From an uncultured Acidobacteriota bacterium (GTDB taxonomy: Bacteria > Acidobacteriota > Terriglobia > Bryobacterales > Bryobacteraceae): 64,000 nucleotides of DNA. The position numbers and the translations under genes were made by a program. Positions 34,840 to 43,785 of this stretch are shown in pieces. Each line of letters opens with the position of its first letter. Position 1 is the first letter of the stretch. Below the pieces are notes generated by a model. That model had not been told where the DNA came from and searched no databases. It saw nothing but the letters and a program-made list of their open reading frames with translations. Location: assembly GCA_902825945.1 (NCBI GenBank), contig CADECY010000006.1, positions 1 to 64,000 on the forward strand, read 5' to 3'.

Positions 34840-37476
34840 CTACTTCCCCCTCCGCGCCAGCCACTTCTCGACCTCGACCGCATGAAACACGATCGAGCTC
34901 ACCGCGATCGTCAAAGCGAGCTTGCCCGGCTCGAGCGGGACCGTCTTGAAGAACTCCTGCAATACCGGCACGTAGATGAGCGCCAACTGCAACACGAATG
35001 TCAGGAACACCGCGCCGAGCAGGGCCTTGTTACCGAACAATCCGATCTCCCACAGGAACGCATGTTCAGAGCGGATCGCCATTACGTGCGCCATCTGCGT
35101 GAATGTCAGGGTCGTGAAGAGCATTGTCTGCCAGGAGGGATCGCCGGTGCTCCAGTAGTAGTAACCGGTGCCGAGCGAAAGGAACGCCATCAGCAATCCG
35201 ACCCACAGCACGTGCCGCCCGAGCCCACGTGCGAAGATGCTTTCGTCCGGTGGATAGGGCGGCCGCCGCATGACGTTGCTCTCCGCCGGCTCGACTCCCA
35301 ACGCCAGCGCGGGAAGCCCGTCGGTCACCAGGTTGATCCATAACAGTTGCAGCGGCAACAGAGGGATTGGCATGCCCACCAGCGGCGCGCTCAGCATCAG
35401 CAGGATCTCGCCCGAATTGGTCGCAAGTATGTAGCGGATGAACTTGCGGACGTTGTCATAGATGACGCGCCCCTCTTCCACCGCGGCGACGATCGTGGCG
35501 AAATTATCGTCGAGCAGGACCATGTCCGCTGACTCCTTCGCCACATCGGTGCCGGTGACGCCCATCGCGATTCCGATGTCGGCGCGCTTCAACGCCGGCG
35601 CGTCGTTCACGCCGTCGCCCGTCATCGCCACGATTTCTCCGCGCGCCTGCATCCCCTCGACGATCTTCAACTTATGTTCGGGTGAAACACGGGCATAGAC
35701 GGCCGTAGTGGCGGAGGTCCGCTGGATCTCTTCGCTCCGCATTCGCTCGAGGTCGATCCCGGTGACCGGAGCGGACTCTCCGCGGATCCCCAGTTGACCG
35801 GCAATGTAGCGGGCCGTGAGCGGATGATCGCCGGTGATCATGACGGCGCGAATCCCCGCGCTCTGGCACGTCGCGACCGCGGCGGCTGCCTCCTGACGCG
35901 GCGGGTCGATGATCCCGGTCATGCCAACGAACGTGAGTCCGCTCTCGATCGACAAATCGGCCGGCTCTCCCTCTTCGACCGCGCGGAACGCCACGCCGAG
36001 CACGCGCATTCCGTTCCCCGCCAGTTCCGCGTTCGCGGCTTCGATCCGCTTGCGCCAGCCGGCATCGAGCGGATGCGCCGCTCCGCCGGCCCATACTGAA
36101 TCGGAGATACCGAGCAGCCCATCCACCGAACCCTTGGTGAACGCGACGCGGCCCGGCCCGGCGCCGAGCGGACCGGCGAGCGGAGGCGGGATCGAATCGA
36201 TCCGGTGCACCGTGGTCATCCGCTTGCGGCCCGAGTCGAACGGGACCTCGGCCACGCGCGGCAACTCGCGCTCGAATTCCACCTTGCCGATCTGGAATCT
36301 CTCCGCGGCGACGAGCAGGGCCACTTCGGTCGGATCTCCGATCGGCGGATCTCCGGGAACAGCGTCGTTGCACAGAGCGCCGCCCGCGAGCAGCAGCGCC
36401 GTGGCACCATCGAGCGGCGCTCCATCGACAGGCCGTTCGATGCCGCCAGCATGGAGCCGCTCCGCCGTCATTCGATTCTCGGTGAGCGTGCCCGTCTTAT
36501 CCGAACAGATCACCGTGACCGACCCGAGCGTCTCCACCGCCGCCAATCGCCGAACGAGCACGCGGCGTTTCAACATCCGCTGCGCGCCGAGCGTGAGCGC
36601 GATGGTCACCACCGCGGGCAATCCTTCCGGAACCGCCGCGACGCCAATGCTCACCGCGGTGAGCAGCATCAGCTTCAATTCCTCGCCGCGGACGATGCCT
36701 AAAAGAAAGATCACCGCGACGATCGACAAGGCCGCGGCCGCGAGTCCGCGCCCGAGGTGTTCCAGGCGCTTCTGCAACGGAGTCGCCTCTTGCGCCACGG
36801 TCTGGATCATCGCCGCGATGCGCCCCAACTCCGACCGCATGCCGGTCTCGGTCACCATCACCGTTCCGCGGCCGGCCGTAACGAACGTTCCGCGATAGAC
36901 CATGTTGCGGCGGTCGCCGAGCGGAAGATCGGGCTGATCGATCGCGGCGGTGATCTTGCGGATCGGCTCGGATTCACCGGTCAACGCGGCTTCGTGTGTT
37001 TGCAAGCCGGCGCTTTGGAGCAGGCGCCCGTCCGCCGCGACGAAGTTGCCCGCTTCGAGAAACAGGATGTCGCCAGGCACCAGATCGAGCGACGAAATCT
37101 CGCGAACCTCGCCCTCGCGCCGCACGCGCGCCAACGGCACTGAGAGCTTCTTGAGCGCGGCCATCGCCCGTTCGGCGCGAAACTCCTGACTGAAGCCGAG
37201 AATCGCGTTGAGCAGCACGATCGCACCGATCGCGGCGGCGTCCTTGTAGTCCTGAAGCAAGGCCGAGATCACCGCGGCAACGATCAGGATCACGGTCATC
37301 AACTGGGTGAACTGCTCCCACAGGATTGCCCAGGGACTTCGGATTCCCGTACCGGAAAGCTCGTTGCGGCCGAACTGGACGGTGCGCCGCTCCACCTCGG
37401 CCGGACTCAGTCCGCTCTCGAGCGAACTGTCGAGTTCCCGCAGCGAATCCGCTGGCTCGAAACGGTAGTGGCTCAT
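34840..37476 (-). CDS. P-type cation-transporting ATPase, Ca2+-type (IIA)
   Basis: An 878-residue membrane pump. Landmarks: actuator TGES at 166-169; PEGLP (283-287) in the fourth membrane helix, as in SERCA/PMR1-like Ca2+ ATPases; phosphorylated Asp in DKTGTLT (326-332); hinge [20 protein letters not shown]; a [20 protein letters not shown] membrane segment and ~10 hydrophobic helices in all. The N-terminal cation-transporter domain ([20 protein letters not shown]) is present. It probably exports Ca2+ or Mn2+ from the cytosol. The ATG overlaps the stop of the upstream creatininase gene (ATGA), so the two are coupled although functionally unrelated on their face. Confidence 0.95.
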   Translation of the reverse strand: MSHYRFEPADSLRELDSSLESGLSPAEVERRTVQFGRNELSGTGIRSPWAILWEQFTQLMTVILIVAAVISALLQDYKDAAAIGAIVLLNAILGFSQEFRAERAMAALKKLSVPLARVRREGEVREISSLDLVPGDILFLEAGNFVAADGRLLQSAGLQTHEAALTGESEPIRKITAAIDQPDLPLGDRRNMVYRGTFVTAGRGTVMVTETGMRSELGRIAAMIQTVAQEATPLQKRLEHLGRGLAAAALSIVAVIFLLGIVRGEELKLMLLTAVSIGVAAVPEGLPAVVTIALTLGAQRMLKRRVLVRRLAAVETLGSVTVICSDKTGTLTENRMTAERLHAGGIERPVDGAPLDGATALLLAGGALCNDAVPGDPPIGDPTEVALLVAAERFQIGKVEFERELPRVAEVPFDSGRKRMTTVHRIDSIPPPLAGPLGAGPGRVAFTKGSVDGLLGISDSVWAGGAAHPLDAGWRKRIEAANAELAGNGMRVLGVAFRAVEEGEPADLSIESGLTFVGMTGIIDPPRQEAAAAVATCQSAGIRAVMITGDHPLTARYIAGQLGIRGESAPVTGIDLERMRSEEIQRTSATTAVYARVSPEHKLKIVEGMQARGEIVAMTGDGVNDAPALKRADIGIAMGVTGTDVAKESADMVLLDDNFATIVAAVEEGRVIYDNVRKFIRYILATNSGEILLMLSAPLVGMPIPLLPLQLLWINLVTDGLPALALGVEPAESNVMRRPPYPPDESIFARGLGRHVLWVGLLMAFLSLGTGYYYWSTGDPSWQTMLFTTLTFTQMAHVMAIRSEHAFLWEIGLFGNKALLGAVFLTFVLQLALIYVPVLQEFFKTVPLEPGKLALTIAVSSIVFHAVEVEKWLARRGK

Positions 37477-38312
37477 GCGCCCGCTAGGATGGACTGAACC
37501 CTCTTCACCGCGAAGTCCACCGCGATGCCGATCATCGCCTCTCCCTTCGCCGTGCTTGCGAGCTTGGCCTCTTTCGCGAACTCCTCGTCTTGCTTTTCAG
37601 CGGCCGGATCCTTGATTCCGAACTTGCCCTTCATCCGGGCGTAGTCGACACCTTCCCAGTGAATCCGCTCCGGAAACGCCGCCATCGCGAACGACGTTTC
37701 GAACTCGGCGGCGTGTCCGGGTGCCTTGCCGCTCTCCATGTACTTCCTCGTGATCTCGGGCGTGTAGGCATCCCAATAGGAGTTGAAGTGGACGTTGATG
37801 CCGAGCCTGCGCCGGTACTCCTCGAGGCTGTCGCGGAGCGGACGCACATTGCCACCGTGCCCGTTGAGGATCAGGATGTTCTTGACGCCGTGCTGCTTCA
37901 AGCTATCGCAGATCTCGTAGACCACGGCCAGGAAGGTCTCCTTCGTCAGGGTAAGCGTTCCCTTGCGATCCATCCAGTGCGGCGAGATTCCCACGGGAAC
38001 CGGCGTCGCGACCATCACCTTCGGGAACATTCGCAGCGCGGCCTGTTCAGCGATCAGCGTGACACTCGCCGTGTCGTTGATCATGGCAAGATGCTCGTTG
38101 TGCTGCTCGGTGGAGCCGGTTGGCACGATCACCAGTTGCAGCGGTCCGCCGTCGATCGCCTCACGGAACTCCTTGCGCGTGTTCTCCCACAACCGGACCT
38201 TGCGGACGTCTCGATATCCGGCGTCTGTCTTCGCGATCTGCGCCGCGGCGGGCGCAAGCGCCGTGCCTCCCGAAGCGAGCAGCCATTTCCGTCTGGAAGT
38301 GCGTGAGTTCAA
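37473..38312 (-). CDS. Creatininase family protein, Tat-exported
   Basis: Creatininase-family amidohydrolase with a twin-arginine leader ([21 protein letters not shown]). The metal site is visible: E and H in [16 protein letters not shown] in [10 protein letters not shown] in [12 protein letters not shown] and E in [12 protein letters not shown]. Relatives include creatinine amidohydrolase and enzymes of F420 and riboflavin-related pathways (FAPy deformylase), so the substrate is open. Start choice: AGGAG at 38321-38325 lies 8 bases before a TTG at 38310-38312, giving 279 residues and placing the Tat leader at the N-terminus. An upstream ATG at 38336 would place the ribosome-binding site inside the gene. 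It overlaps the P-type ATPase ATG by four bases. Confidence 0.88.
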   Translation of the reverse strand: MNSRTSRRKWLLASGGTALAPAAAQIAKTDAGYRDVRKVRLWENTRKEFREAIDGGPLQLVIVPTGSTEQHNEHLAMINDTASVTLIAEQAALRMFPKVMVATPVPVGISPHWMDRKGTLTLTKETFLAVVYEICDSLKQHGVKNILILNGHGGNVRPLRDSLEEYRRRLGINVHFNSYWDAYTPEITRKYMESGKAPGHAAEFETSFAMAAFPERIHWEGVDYARMKGKFGIKDPAAEKQDEEFAKEAKLASTAKGEAMIGIAVDFAVKRVQSILAGA

Positions 38313-38369
38313 GAGTGGTTCTCCTGTTGGAAGCATACCGGAACGGCTCCGCGCGCCGCTGGCCTTCGA

Positions 38370-39770
38370 TCACCAATAGCGAACGTAGGGAGGAGCGCCG
38401 GGCTGCGCCGCCGCGACGCGATCGGCTTCGGCGGTATCCGCGGTGTCCGGACCGTCCGGATATCGATAGCGCGCGACAAATTCCGGATGCATCTCGAGTC
38501 CCCAGCCGGGCGCGTTCGAGGGCAGATAGTGGCCGTCGCGGACCTGCAGCGGATTCAGAAAGACGCCGGACTGCAGGAACTCGAGGTACTCGAGCCAGCG
38601 TCCATCGGAGCCGAACCAAGCTTGATCGAAGATCGCCATTGGACCCACGAGTTGTCCGAGGCCAATGCCCCCACTGTGCGGACACACCGGCACGCCGAAC
38701 TTGGCGGCCATCGCGACGATGGCGAACAACTCGTTCACTCCGCCCACGCGGGCTCCGTCGATCTGGCAATGCGTGAGTCCGCCGCCCGCGAGCAGTTGCT
38801 TGAACGTCACCGCGTCAGGCGCCTGTTCGCCGCCCGCCACGCCGATGCCGGCCGGCGCGAGTGCTTCCCGGAGCTTCGCGTAGCCGAGCACGTCGTTGTA
38901 GGCGATCGCCTCTTCGATGAACATCGGACGGTACCCCGCGAGTTCGAGCATGTAGCTGGCCGCGTTGCGCCAGTCGCCGAGATTCTGATTGGCATCCGTG
39001 AGAAGCTGCGCGTCCGGACCGGTGGCGTCGCGCATCGTGTCGAGCATCCGGCGGTCCTCGTCGAGTGCTCGCGCCCGGTCATACTGTTGCCCGCGGCCGA
39101 CCTTCGCTTTGAAAGCGCGCGTTCCTTGCCGATAGAGTCCGTTGCAGATCTCGCGGACTTCGGCGAGCGGGCGCCCGGACCATCCCGCGGTCGAGTAGAC
39201 GCGAATACCTCGCGCCTCGATGCGAGCGAGATTCGCCGCGCGGCCCGCTTGGCGCGAGCGCAACATTTCGAGAAGCTCGTCTTCGGTCAACGCATCGCGC
39301 AGATGATGAAAGTCGATGCACCGCACGATGTTCTCCGGCGCCAGGCTCGTGAGAAGCCGCCACATCGGAACGCCCTCGCTCTTGGCCCACAGGTCCCAGA
39401 GCGCGTTGACGATTCCGCCTACCGCCATGCGATAGGCGCCGAGCGCGAGCCAGCGGAGTTGGTGATGTTCGGCGAGAGCCTGGGCGAACAGGCCCGGCTC
39501 CTCCATGAACTCGCGAAGATCGCGTCCCACGACGAATCGCGCGAGCGCCTCGACCGCCGCTTTCTGGATCTGCGTCCCATCGCCGATCGTGAAAATGAGC
39601 GACCGTCCCTCGAGCCCAGAGCCGGTTCGGAGGACCGGAATGGCGCAGGAATAGTTGGGAGCGAGGTGGCGGGGATCAGAACCGGCGAGTCCGAGACGGA
39701 CCGTGGGATAGCGGATGTCGAGGACTTCGAGCGAAGTGATCTTGTGTTGTTGGCTCAAGCCGATCATCAT
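38370..39770 (-). CDS. L-fuconate dehydratase-like enolase-superfamily enzyme
   Basis: A ~466-residue cytosolic enolase-superfamily enzyme, longer than the other two in the window. Its opening (ITSLEVLDIRYPTVRLGLAG, then DPRHLAPNYSCAIPVLRT and LEGRSLIFTIGDGTQI) is the signature of L-fuconate dehydratase and the ENOSF1/rTS family. Barrel residues are FKAKVGRG (K-x-K), LLTDANQN (Asp), FIEEAIAYNDV (Glu), VAGGEQAP (Glu) and VCPHSGGIGL (His). Expected reaction: dehydration of L-fuconate to 2-keto-3-deoxy-L-fuconate. The start is uncertain: two adjacent ATGs at 39770 and 39767 precede the family opening, with no strong ribosome-binding site. Confidence 0.9.
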   Translation of the reverse strand: MMIGLSQQHKITSLEVLDIRYPTVRLGLAGSDPRHLAPNYSCAIPVLRTGSGLEGRSLIFTIGDGTQIQKAAVEALARFVVGRDLREFMEEPGLFAQALAEHHQLRWLALGAYRMAVGGIVNALWDLWAKSEGVPMWRLLTSLAPENIVRCIDFHHLRDALTEDELLEMLRSRQAGRAANLARIEARGIRVYSTAGWSGRPLAEVREICNGLYRQGTRAFKAKVGRGQQYDRARALDEDRRMLDTMRDATGPDAQLLTDANQNLGDWRNAASYMLELAGYRPMFIEEAIAYNDVLGYAKLREALAPAGIGVAGGEQAPDAVTFKQLLAGGGLTHCQIDGARVGGVNELFAIVAMAAKFGVPVCPHSGGIGLGQLVGPMAIFDQAWFGSDGRWLEYLEFLQSGVFLNPLQVRDGHYLPSNAPGWGLEMHPEFVARYRYPDGPDTADTAEADRVAAAQPGAPPYVRYW

Positions 39771-39940
39771 CGCACACTGCCCGAAATGAGGCATCCTCCA
39801 GGGAGTTTCGCTCAAGAGGGCCCCGGCATGCGGCCCGGACATACGATTGCGAGGCTGGTCCATGGCCTGTAACAGGCATACGGCAACGAGCCAACCGGAT
39901 CCTTTCTTGTCGCCTGATCGAACGGATCGAGAACGTGCCG

Positions 39941-39961
39941 GGCAAGGCAGGGCCCCTTGCC
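39941..39961. repeat. Hairpin between divergent/tail-to-head minus-strand genes
   Basis: A perfect 7-bp inverted repeat (GGCAAGG / CCTTGCC) with a 7-base loop, about 70 bases beyond the stop of the O-antigen-ligase-like gene. It could end that minus-strand transcript. The surrounding 39771-40030 shows no gene or other signal that I can support. Confidence 0.4.
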
Positions 39962-40030
39962 ACCGCCGGCAACTCACCGCGCGACGAGGCTCCGCCTCTT
40001 ATCAGGGGACGAGCAGCCGGATTCGTCTTG

Positions 40031-41227
40031 TCATCGCCCAATCGTTGCATCCTGGCGGCTCCTAGCTGCGCGCAACCACGATCTCGAACGGCCCCCGGAC
40101 CGCTCCGCCGCCGCGTATAGCAAACCGAGCAGCGCAAACAACCACGCCGACACGCCGGCTCGCGGGAATGGATAGTCGACCCAGGCGTGGACGAGTACAC
40201 CGAGAACTCCGAGGGCCCAGGGATTGCGCCACATCCACGGCAACGCCCACAGGAACGGGAGAGCGAGAGCAGCGAGAAAGACGAATCCGCCATCGGAGGT
40301 GTACTCGGCCCAATCGTTGTGCGCGCGGTTGACGAAGACCGAATCGTCGATTCTCGCCTTCTGCGGATAGACAAGCGGCCAAGTTCCGAGACCCCAACCC
40401 AGCACCGGACGATCGCGAATCAGATCCACCGACGAGAGCAGATACTGCATCCGGTCGTGATACGGAGCTTCCTGGTGCAGGCGTTTCCAAACGAGGTCGG
40501 TGCCGGCGATCAGGGTGAATGCGAGTCCCGCGACCGGAGCAAGCAGGAGCGGCACGGCGAGTTTCCGGCGAGCGGCCGGGTTCGCGCGCGCGAGCGCCAC
40601 CAGGCATACGAGAGCCAGCACCGTGCAGATCAGTGTGCCGGCACGAGCTCCGGTGGCGGCGACAGAGGCCGCCATCAAGCCGCTAGCCGCCGCCCAGAAG
40701 GCTCCCTTCTCACGCGAATCGGCGATCTTCCAGATCGCCAACGGCAGCATCAATTCCACGAATTGCGCCCAGTTGTTGTAGGAGCCGAACGACGCGAAGA
40801 TGGCGGTGAACCCCGAATCGAAATACCAGAGGAACCGGCCTTGCGAGGTATTCAACTGGACCAGGCACAGCACACTCATCACCGCACCGAACGCGGCGGC
40901 TCCGGAGAGGAACGAAGCTCGATCGTCCGCGCTGGCGCTCGATGATCGAGCCAAGGCGAACACCGCGCCGAGCGAGGCCCAATGCAGAACCGCTTCCACC
41001 GTATAGGAGGCAGCCGCGGAAATCCCGAAGGCGAGTTGCACGAGCCCGATGGCGGGCAGCGCCACCACGGGAAGCACATCGCGAACCGGAATCGATCCGG
41101 CACGGGAAGCAAACAAAATGAAGATGCCTGCTTGGAAGGCAGCGGCGGCCCACGACTCGCGAACCCACACCGTGAGGCTCGCAAAGCAAAGCAGGGCGAA
41201 CAGCAGCCGCTGACTTGCTGACGGCAT
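40031..41227 (-). CDS. O-antigen ligase/polymerase-like membrane protein (Wzy_C type)
   Basis: A 398-residue polytopic membrane protein with roughly ten or more hydrophobic helices (LLFALLCFASLTVWV, LLLAPVAGLAFTLIAG, FLAALALPFLWALPW). The large periplasmic loop has the Wzy_C pattern: RDRPVLGWGLGTWPLVYPQ followed by NRAHNDWAEYTSDGG, comparable to the conserved Arg/His loop of WaaL and Wzy enzymes. These transfer or polymerise lipid-linked glycans in the periplasm. No glycosyltransferases lie nearby, so it stands alone. The ATG at 41227 begins the first membrane helix; a longer upstream frame is Arg-rich and not protein-like. Confidence 0.85.
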   Translation of the reverse strand: MPSASQRLLFALLCFASLTVWVRESWAAAAFQAGIFILFASRAGSIPVRDVLPVVALPAIGLVQLAFGISAAASYTVEAVLHWASLGAVFALARSSSASADDRASFLSGAAAFGAVMSVLCLVQLNTSQGRFLWYFDSGFTAIFASFGSYNNWAQFVELMLPLAIWKIADSREKGAFWAAASGLMAASVAATGARAGTLICTVLALVCLVALARANPAARRKLAVPLLLAPVAGLAFTLIAGTDLVWKRLHQEAPYHDRMQYLLSSVDLIRDRPVLGWGLGTWPLVYPQKARIDDSVFVNRAHNDWAEYTSDGGFVFLAALALPFLWALPWMWRNPWALGVLGVLVHAWVDYPFPRAGVSAWLFALLGLLYAAAERSGGRSRSWLRAARSRQDATIGR

Positions 41228-41322
41228 ATTTAGCCGACTCGACGACCAGTATAGCCTAGCCGGCACAAAGCCAGCTACAATCAAGGAAGCGGAATCCCCC
41301 GCCGCTGCCGGTTTTTCCCGCC

Positions 41323-42102
41323 ATGCCCGATCCAACCACCCGGAACCAACGGGTGCCTCTCGCGGAACTTCGCGAACAAGTCCGTCCCTCGCTCGTGCCT
41401 CACGGCCCGTTGTTCCACTATTTTTCAGCCGGAGGTCCACTGAGCGATGAGGACGTGCGCGACTATCTCGACGAACCCGTCGCGGCACTCCCGCCGCGGG
41501 TCAAGGAAGCTCTTCCGCCTGTAAACCTGTTGCTGGTTCCTTTCCTCGAACGCAACGGGCAAGGCGAAGTAGTGACGTTCGAAGCTCCGGCGGAAAACAA
41601 GTCCGCAAGATCGGTACTCTCGCGCGATCCGGCCGGCCCGATGCTCACATTCGCGATCGACGACATGGAAGTGGGCGCCTATCACTACGAACTGTTCCAC
41701 CACCTGGCGGAAATCGTGGTGGACCAGTTGAACGATCCGGGCGCCTTGGAAGAGTACGCACGGCTTCTGCGCGAAGAGCTCAAGACCGGCATGCATGGTG
41801 AGGTGGACGATCCGAGCTGGCAGCGTAAACAGGAACTGCGCCGTCGCGGATCGGGCGCGCGGGATAGCAAGACGTTTCGCGAATACGCGCGGCAATCGCT
41901 GATCGACACGCTCACGCTTTACCTGCACGGGATCTGCTGCGACATCGATGTGGAGCCGGGACCGCGGCAGATGCCGAGTCCAAAGCTGCGGCGAAGACTG
42001 AAGCTACTCCAGGGAATATTCCCACCACCGGAGGGCTACGCAGTTTTTCCGGAAGAACTGGACCTGTTGGAGAGTTCCAAGGGACGGCCCGCCATCCGAT
42101 AG
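41323..42102 (+). CDS. Hypothetical protein, 259 residues
   Basis: No family recognised. The protein is cytosolic and acidic, with no signal or membrane segment. It has an aromatic-rich block early (HGPLFHYFSAGGPLSDEDV), a central histidine-rich helix (VGAYHYELFHHLAEIVVDQL) and a basic stretch (WQRKQELRRRGSGARD). Codon bias and length support a real gene, as do the 9-base spacing to the next gene and good frame continuity. It diverges from the O-antigen-ligase-like gene across 95 bases that probably hold both promoters. Function unknown. Confidence 0.75.
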   Translation: MPDPTTRNQRVPLAELREQVRPSLVPHGPLFHYFSAGGPLSDEDVRDYLDEPVAALPPRVKEALPPVNLLLVPFLERNGQGEVVTFEAPAENKSARSVLSRDPAGPMLTFAIDDMEVGAYHYELFHHLAEIVVDQLNDPGALEEYARLLREELKTGMHGEVDDPSWQRKQELRRRGSGARDSKTFREYARQSLIDTLTLYLHGICCDIDVEPGPRQMPSPKLRRRLKLLQGIFPPPEGYAVFPEELDLLESSKGRPAIR

Positions 42103-42111
42103 AAGAGCGGG

Positions 42112-43785
42112 ATGCAATTTGTCCTGCTCATTTGCGCGCTCTCCATAACGTTGCCGTTGGCCGGTCAAACCGCTGCGGTATTCAAGGTTACGCCCGCGAC
42201 GCTAGCCTTTAGTCATCAAATCGGTGACACGAAATTGCCGGTCGCTCAGATATTGGCGGTCGCGGGAACCGTTCCGTTCGCGGCGGCCTTGACAGGCGGC
42301 CCATGGCTGAGCATCACGCCCGTGACGGCCACGGCGCCCGCCTCGGCACGGGTGTCGGTGAATCCGACCAGCCTCGCGGTCGGCACCTATTCAGCCACGA
42401 TCACGATCATCACCGCGGAGCAGGCTCCGCAGACCGCCGTAATTCCGGTGAGTCTAGTGGTTCGGGCCGCTCCATCGACGCTCACCGCCAATGTCACTTC
42501 GGCCACCGTGAACTACGTTCGTGGCGCGCCGCCACCGGAACCGGTGGGGTTCACTCTCACGACGAATGGCGCGGTCTTGTCGTACACCACTGCGGCGGCG
42601 GGCGGCACATGGCTGACTGTGACGCCGAAGAGCGGCGTCGCCTTTCCCGCGTTTCCGGGAACGGTGGGCGCCATCGTCAATCCGCTCGGCCTTCCGCCGG
42701 GAACGTACAAGGGAACGGTCACGGTCAGCGCTCCGCAGGCGGTCAATAAGACCATCACGCTCGGCATCAATCTGAATGTATCGCCCGGCGCACCGTCGAT
42801 CTCTTCCATCTGGCCTAGTCAGATTCCGCAGGGCTCGCCGGCGACGACCGTTACGATTCAGGGCGACAACTTCTTTCCGGGCTCGATCGTCAAGACCGGC
42901 AACGTAACGCTGCCTTCCACCTATGTGGGCGTGAATGTACTCTCGGCGGTGATTCCGCTCAGTCTGCTCAACGCTCCGGTTACGCTTCCGATCACCGTGA
43001 TCAATCCCGGAATCGGCGGCGGCGATGCAATTGCGCAGAATGTCACCGTTGTGCCACCCGGCCCGATCATCGGCTCGGTGGTCAACTCGGCGAGCTTTGC
43101 AACCGACGCGATCGCGCCGGGTCTAATCGTCGCGCTTTTCGGAACCGGCCTGGGTCCGGACCGCCTGACGACATTCACCGCCACTAACGGAGTGGTTCCG
43201 CCGTCACTGGCGGGAACCCGCGTGCTGTTCGGGAATCTGGCCGCTCCGGTCCTCTACACGTCGGCCAACCAGGTGAGCGCGGTGGTGCCCTACGGAATCG
43301 CGCCGCTCGAGCAAGTGGACGTGCGCGCGGAGTTCAACGGAGTCCGTTCGCAACCGGTGGTCGTGCCGGTGTCGAGGTCCGCACCAGGAATCTTCACGGC
43401 GAACTCGGCGGGGTCGGGTCCGATCGCGGGATTCCAGTTCGACGAGGTCTCCGGAGTCTATTCGTTGATCACCGAGACCGCAGCGGCCCCGCGCGGATCA
43501 ATCATCGTTTTCTATGCGACGGGTGAGGGCCTGCCCAACACCGCCACGTCGGACGGCTTGATCATCACGCAAGCCAGTGAAGCTCCGAACGCGTCGCTCG
43601 GCGTCCAGATCGGCGTCATCGACGCCGAGGTGCTCTACGCGGGCGGCGTCACAGGATTGGTCTCCGGCCTCATTCAGCTCAACGTTCGCATTCCGGAAAC
43701 CACGCCGAATGGAAAGGCCATCCCCGTCTTTCTGTTCGTCAACGGCCGGCCGAGCCAGCCAACGGCGACGATCGCGGTGAAGTAG
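42112..43785 (+). CDS. Secreted BACON/IPT-domain protein with Solibacter-type C-terminal domain
   Basis: A 557-residue exported protein. After the signal (MQFVLLICALSITLPLAGQ) come two BACON-like beta-sandwich repeats (about 25-115 and 125-225, with GGPWLSITPV and GGTWLTVTPKSG). An IPT/TIG domain follows (about 228-320, SISSIWPSQIPQGSPATTV) and then a ~235-residue C-terminal module starting VVNSASFATDAIAPG and LIVALFGTGLGP, the TIGR03437-type domain typical of Solibacterales. It is likely a cell-surface or secreted adhesin-like or glycan-binding protein. Its 3' end overlaps the convergent heparinase-like gene by 47 bases. Confidence 0.88.
   Translation: MQFVLLICALSITLPLAGQTAAVFKVTPATLAFSHQIGDTKLPVAQILAVAGTVPFAAALTGGPWLSITPVTATAPASARVSVNPTSLAVGTYSATITIITAEQAPQTAVIPVSLVVRAAPSTLTANVTSATVNYVRGAPPPEPVGFTLTTNGAVLSYTTAAAGGTWLTVTPKSGVAFPAFPGTVGAIVNPLGLPPGTYKGTVTVSAPQAVNKTITLGINLNVSPGAPSISSIWPSQIPQGSPATTVTIQGDNFFPGSIVKTGNVTLPSTYVGVNVLSAVIPLSLLNAPVTLPITVINPGIGGGDAIAQNVTVVPPGPIIGSVVNSASFATDAIAPGLIVALFGTGLGPDRLTTFTATNGVVPPSLAGTRVLFGNLAAPVLYTSANQVSAVVPYGIAPLEQVDVRAEFNGVRSQPVVVPVSRSAPGIFTANSAGSGPIAGFQFDEVSGVYSLITETAAAPRGSIIVFYATGEGLPNTATSDGLIITQASEAPNASLGVQIGVIDAEVLYAGGVTGLVSGLIQLNVRIPETTPNGKAIPVFLFVNGRPSQPTATIAVK

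Noticed and set aside
33372..34949. 525-codon plus-strand open frame opposite the NACHT gene
   Set aside because: Arg-rich shadow; the minus strand carries Walker motifs and domain boundaries.
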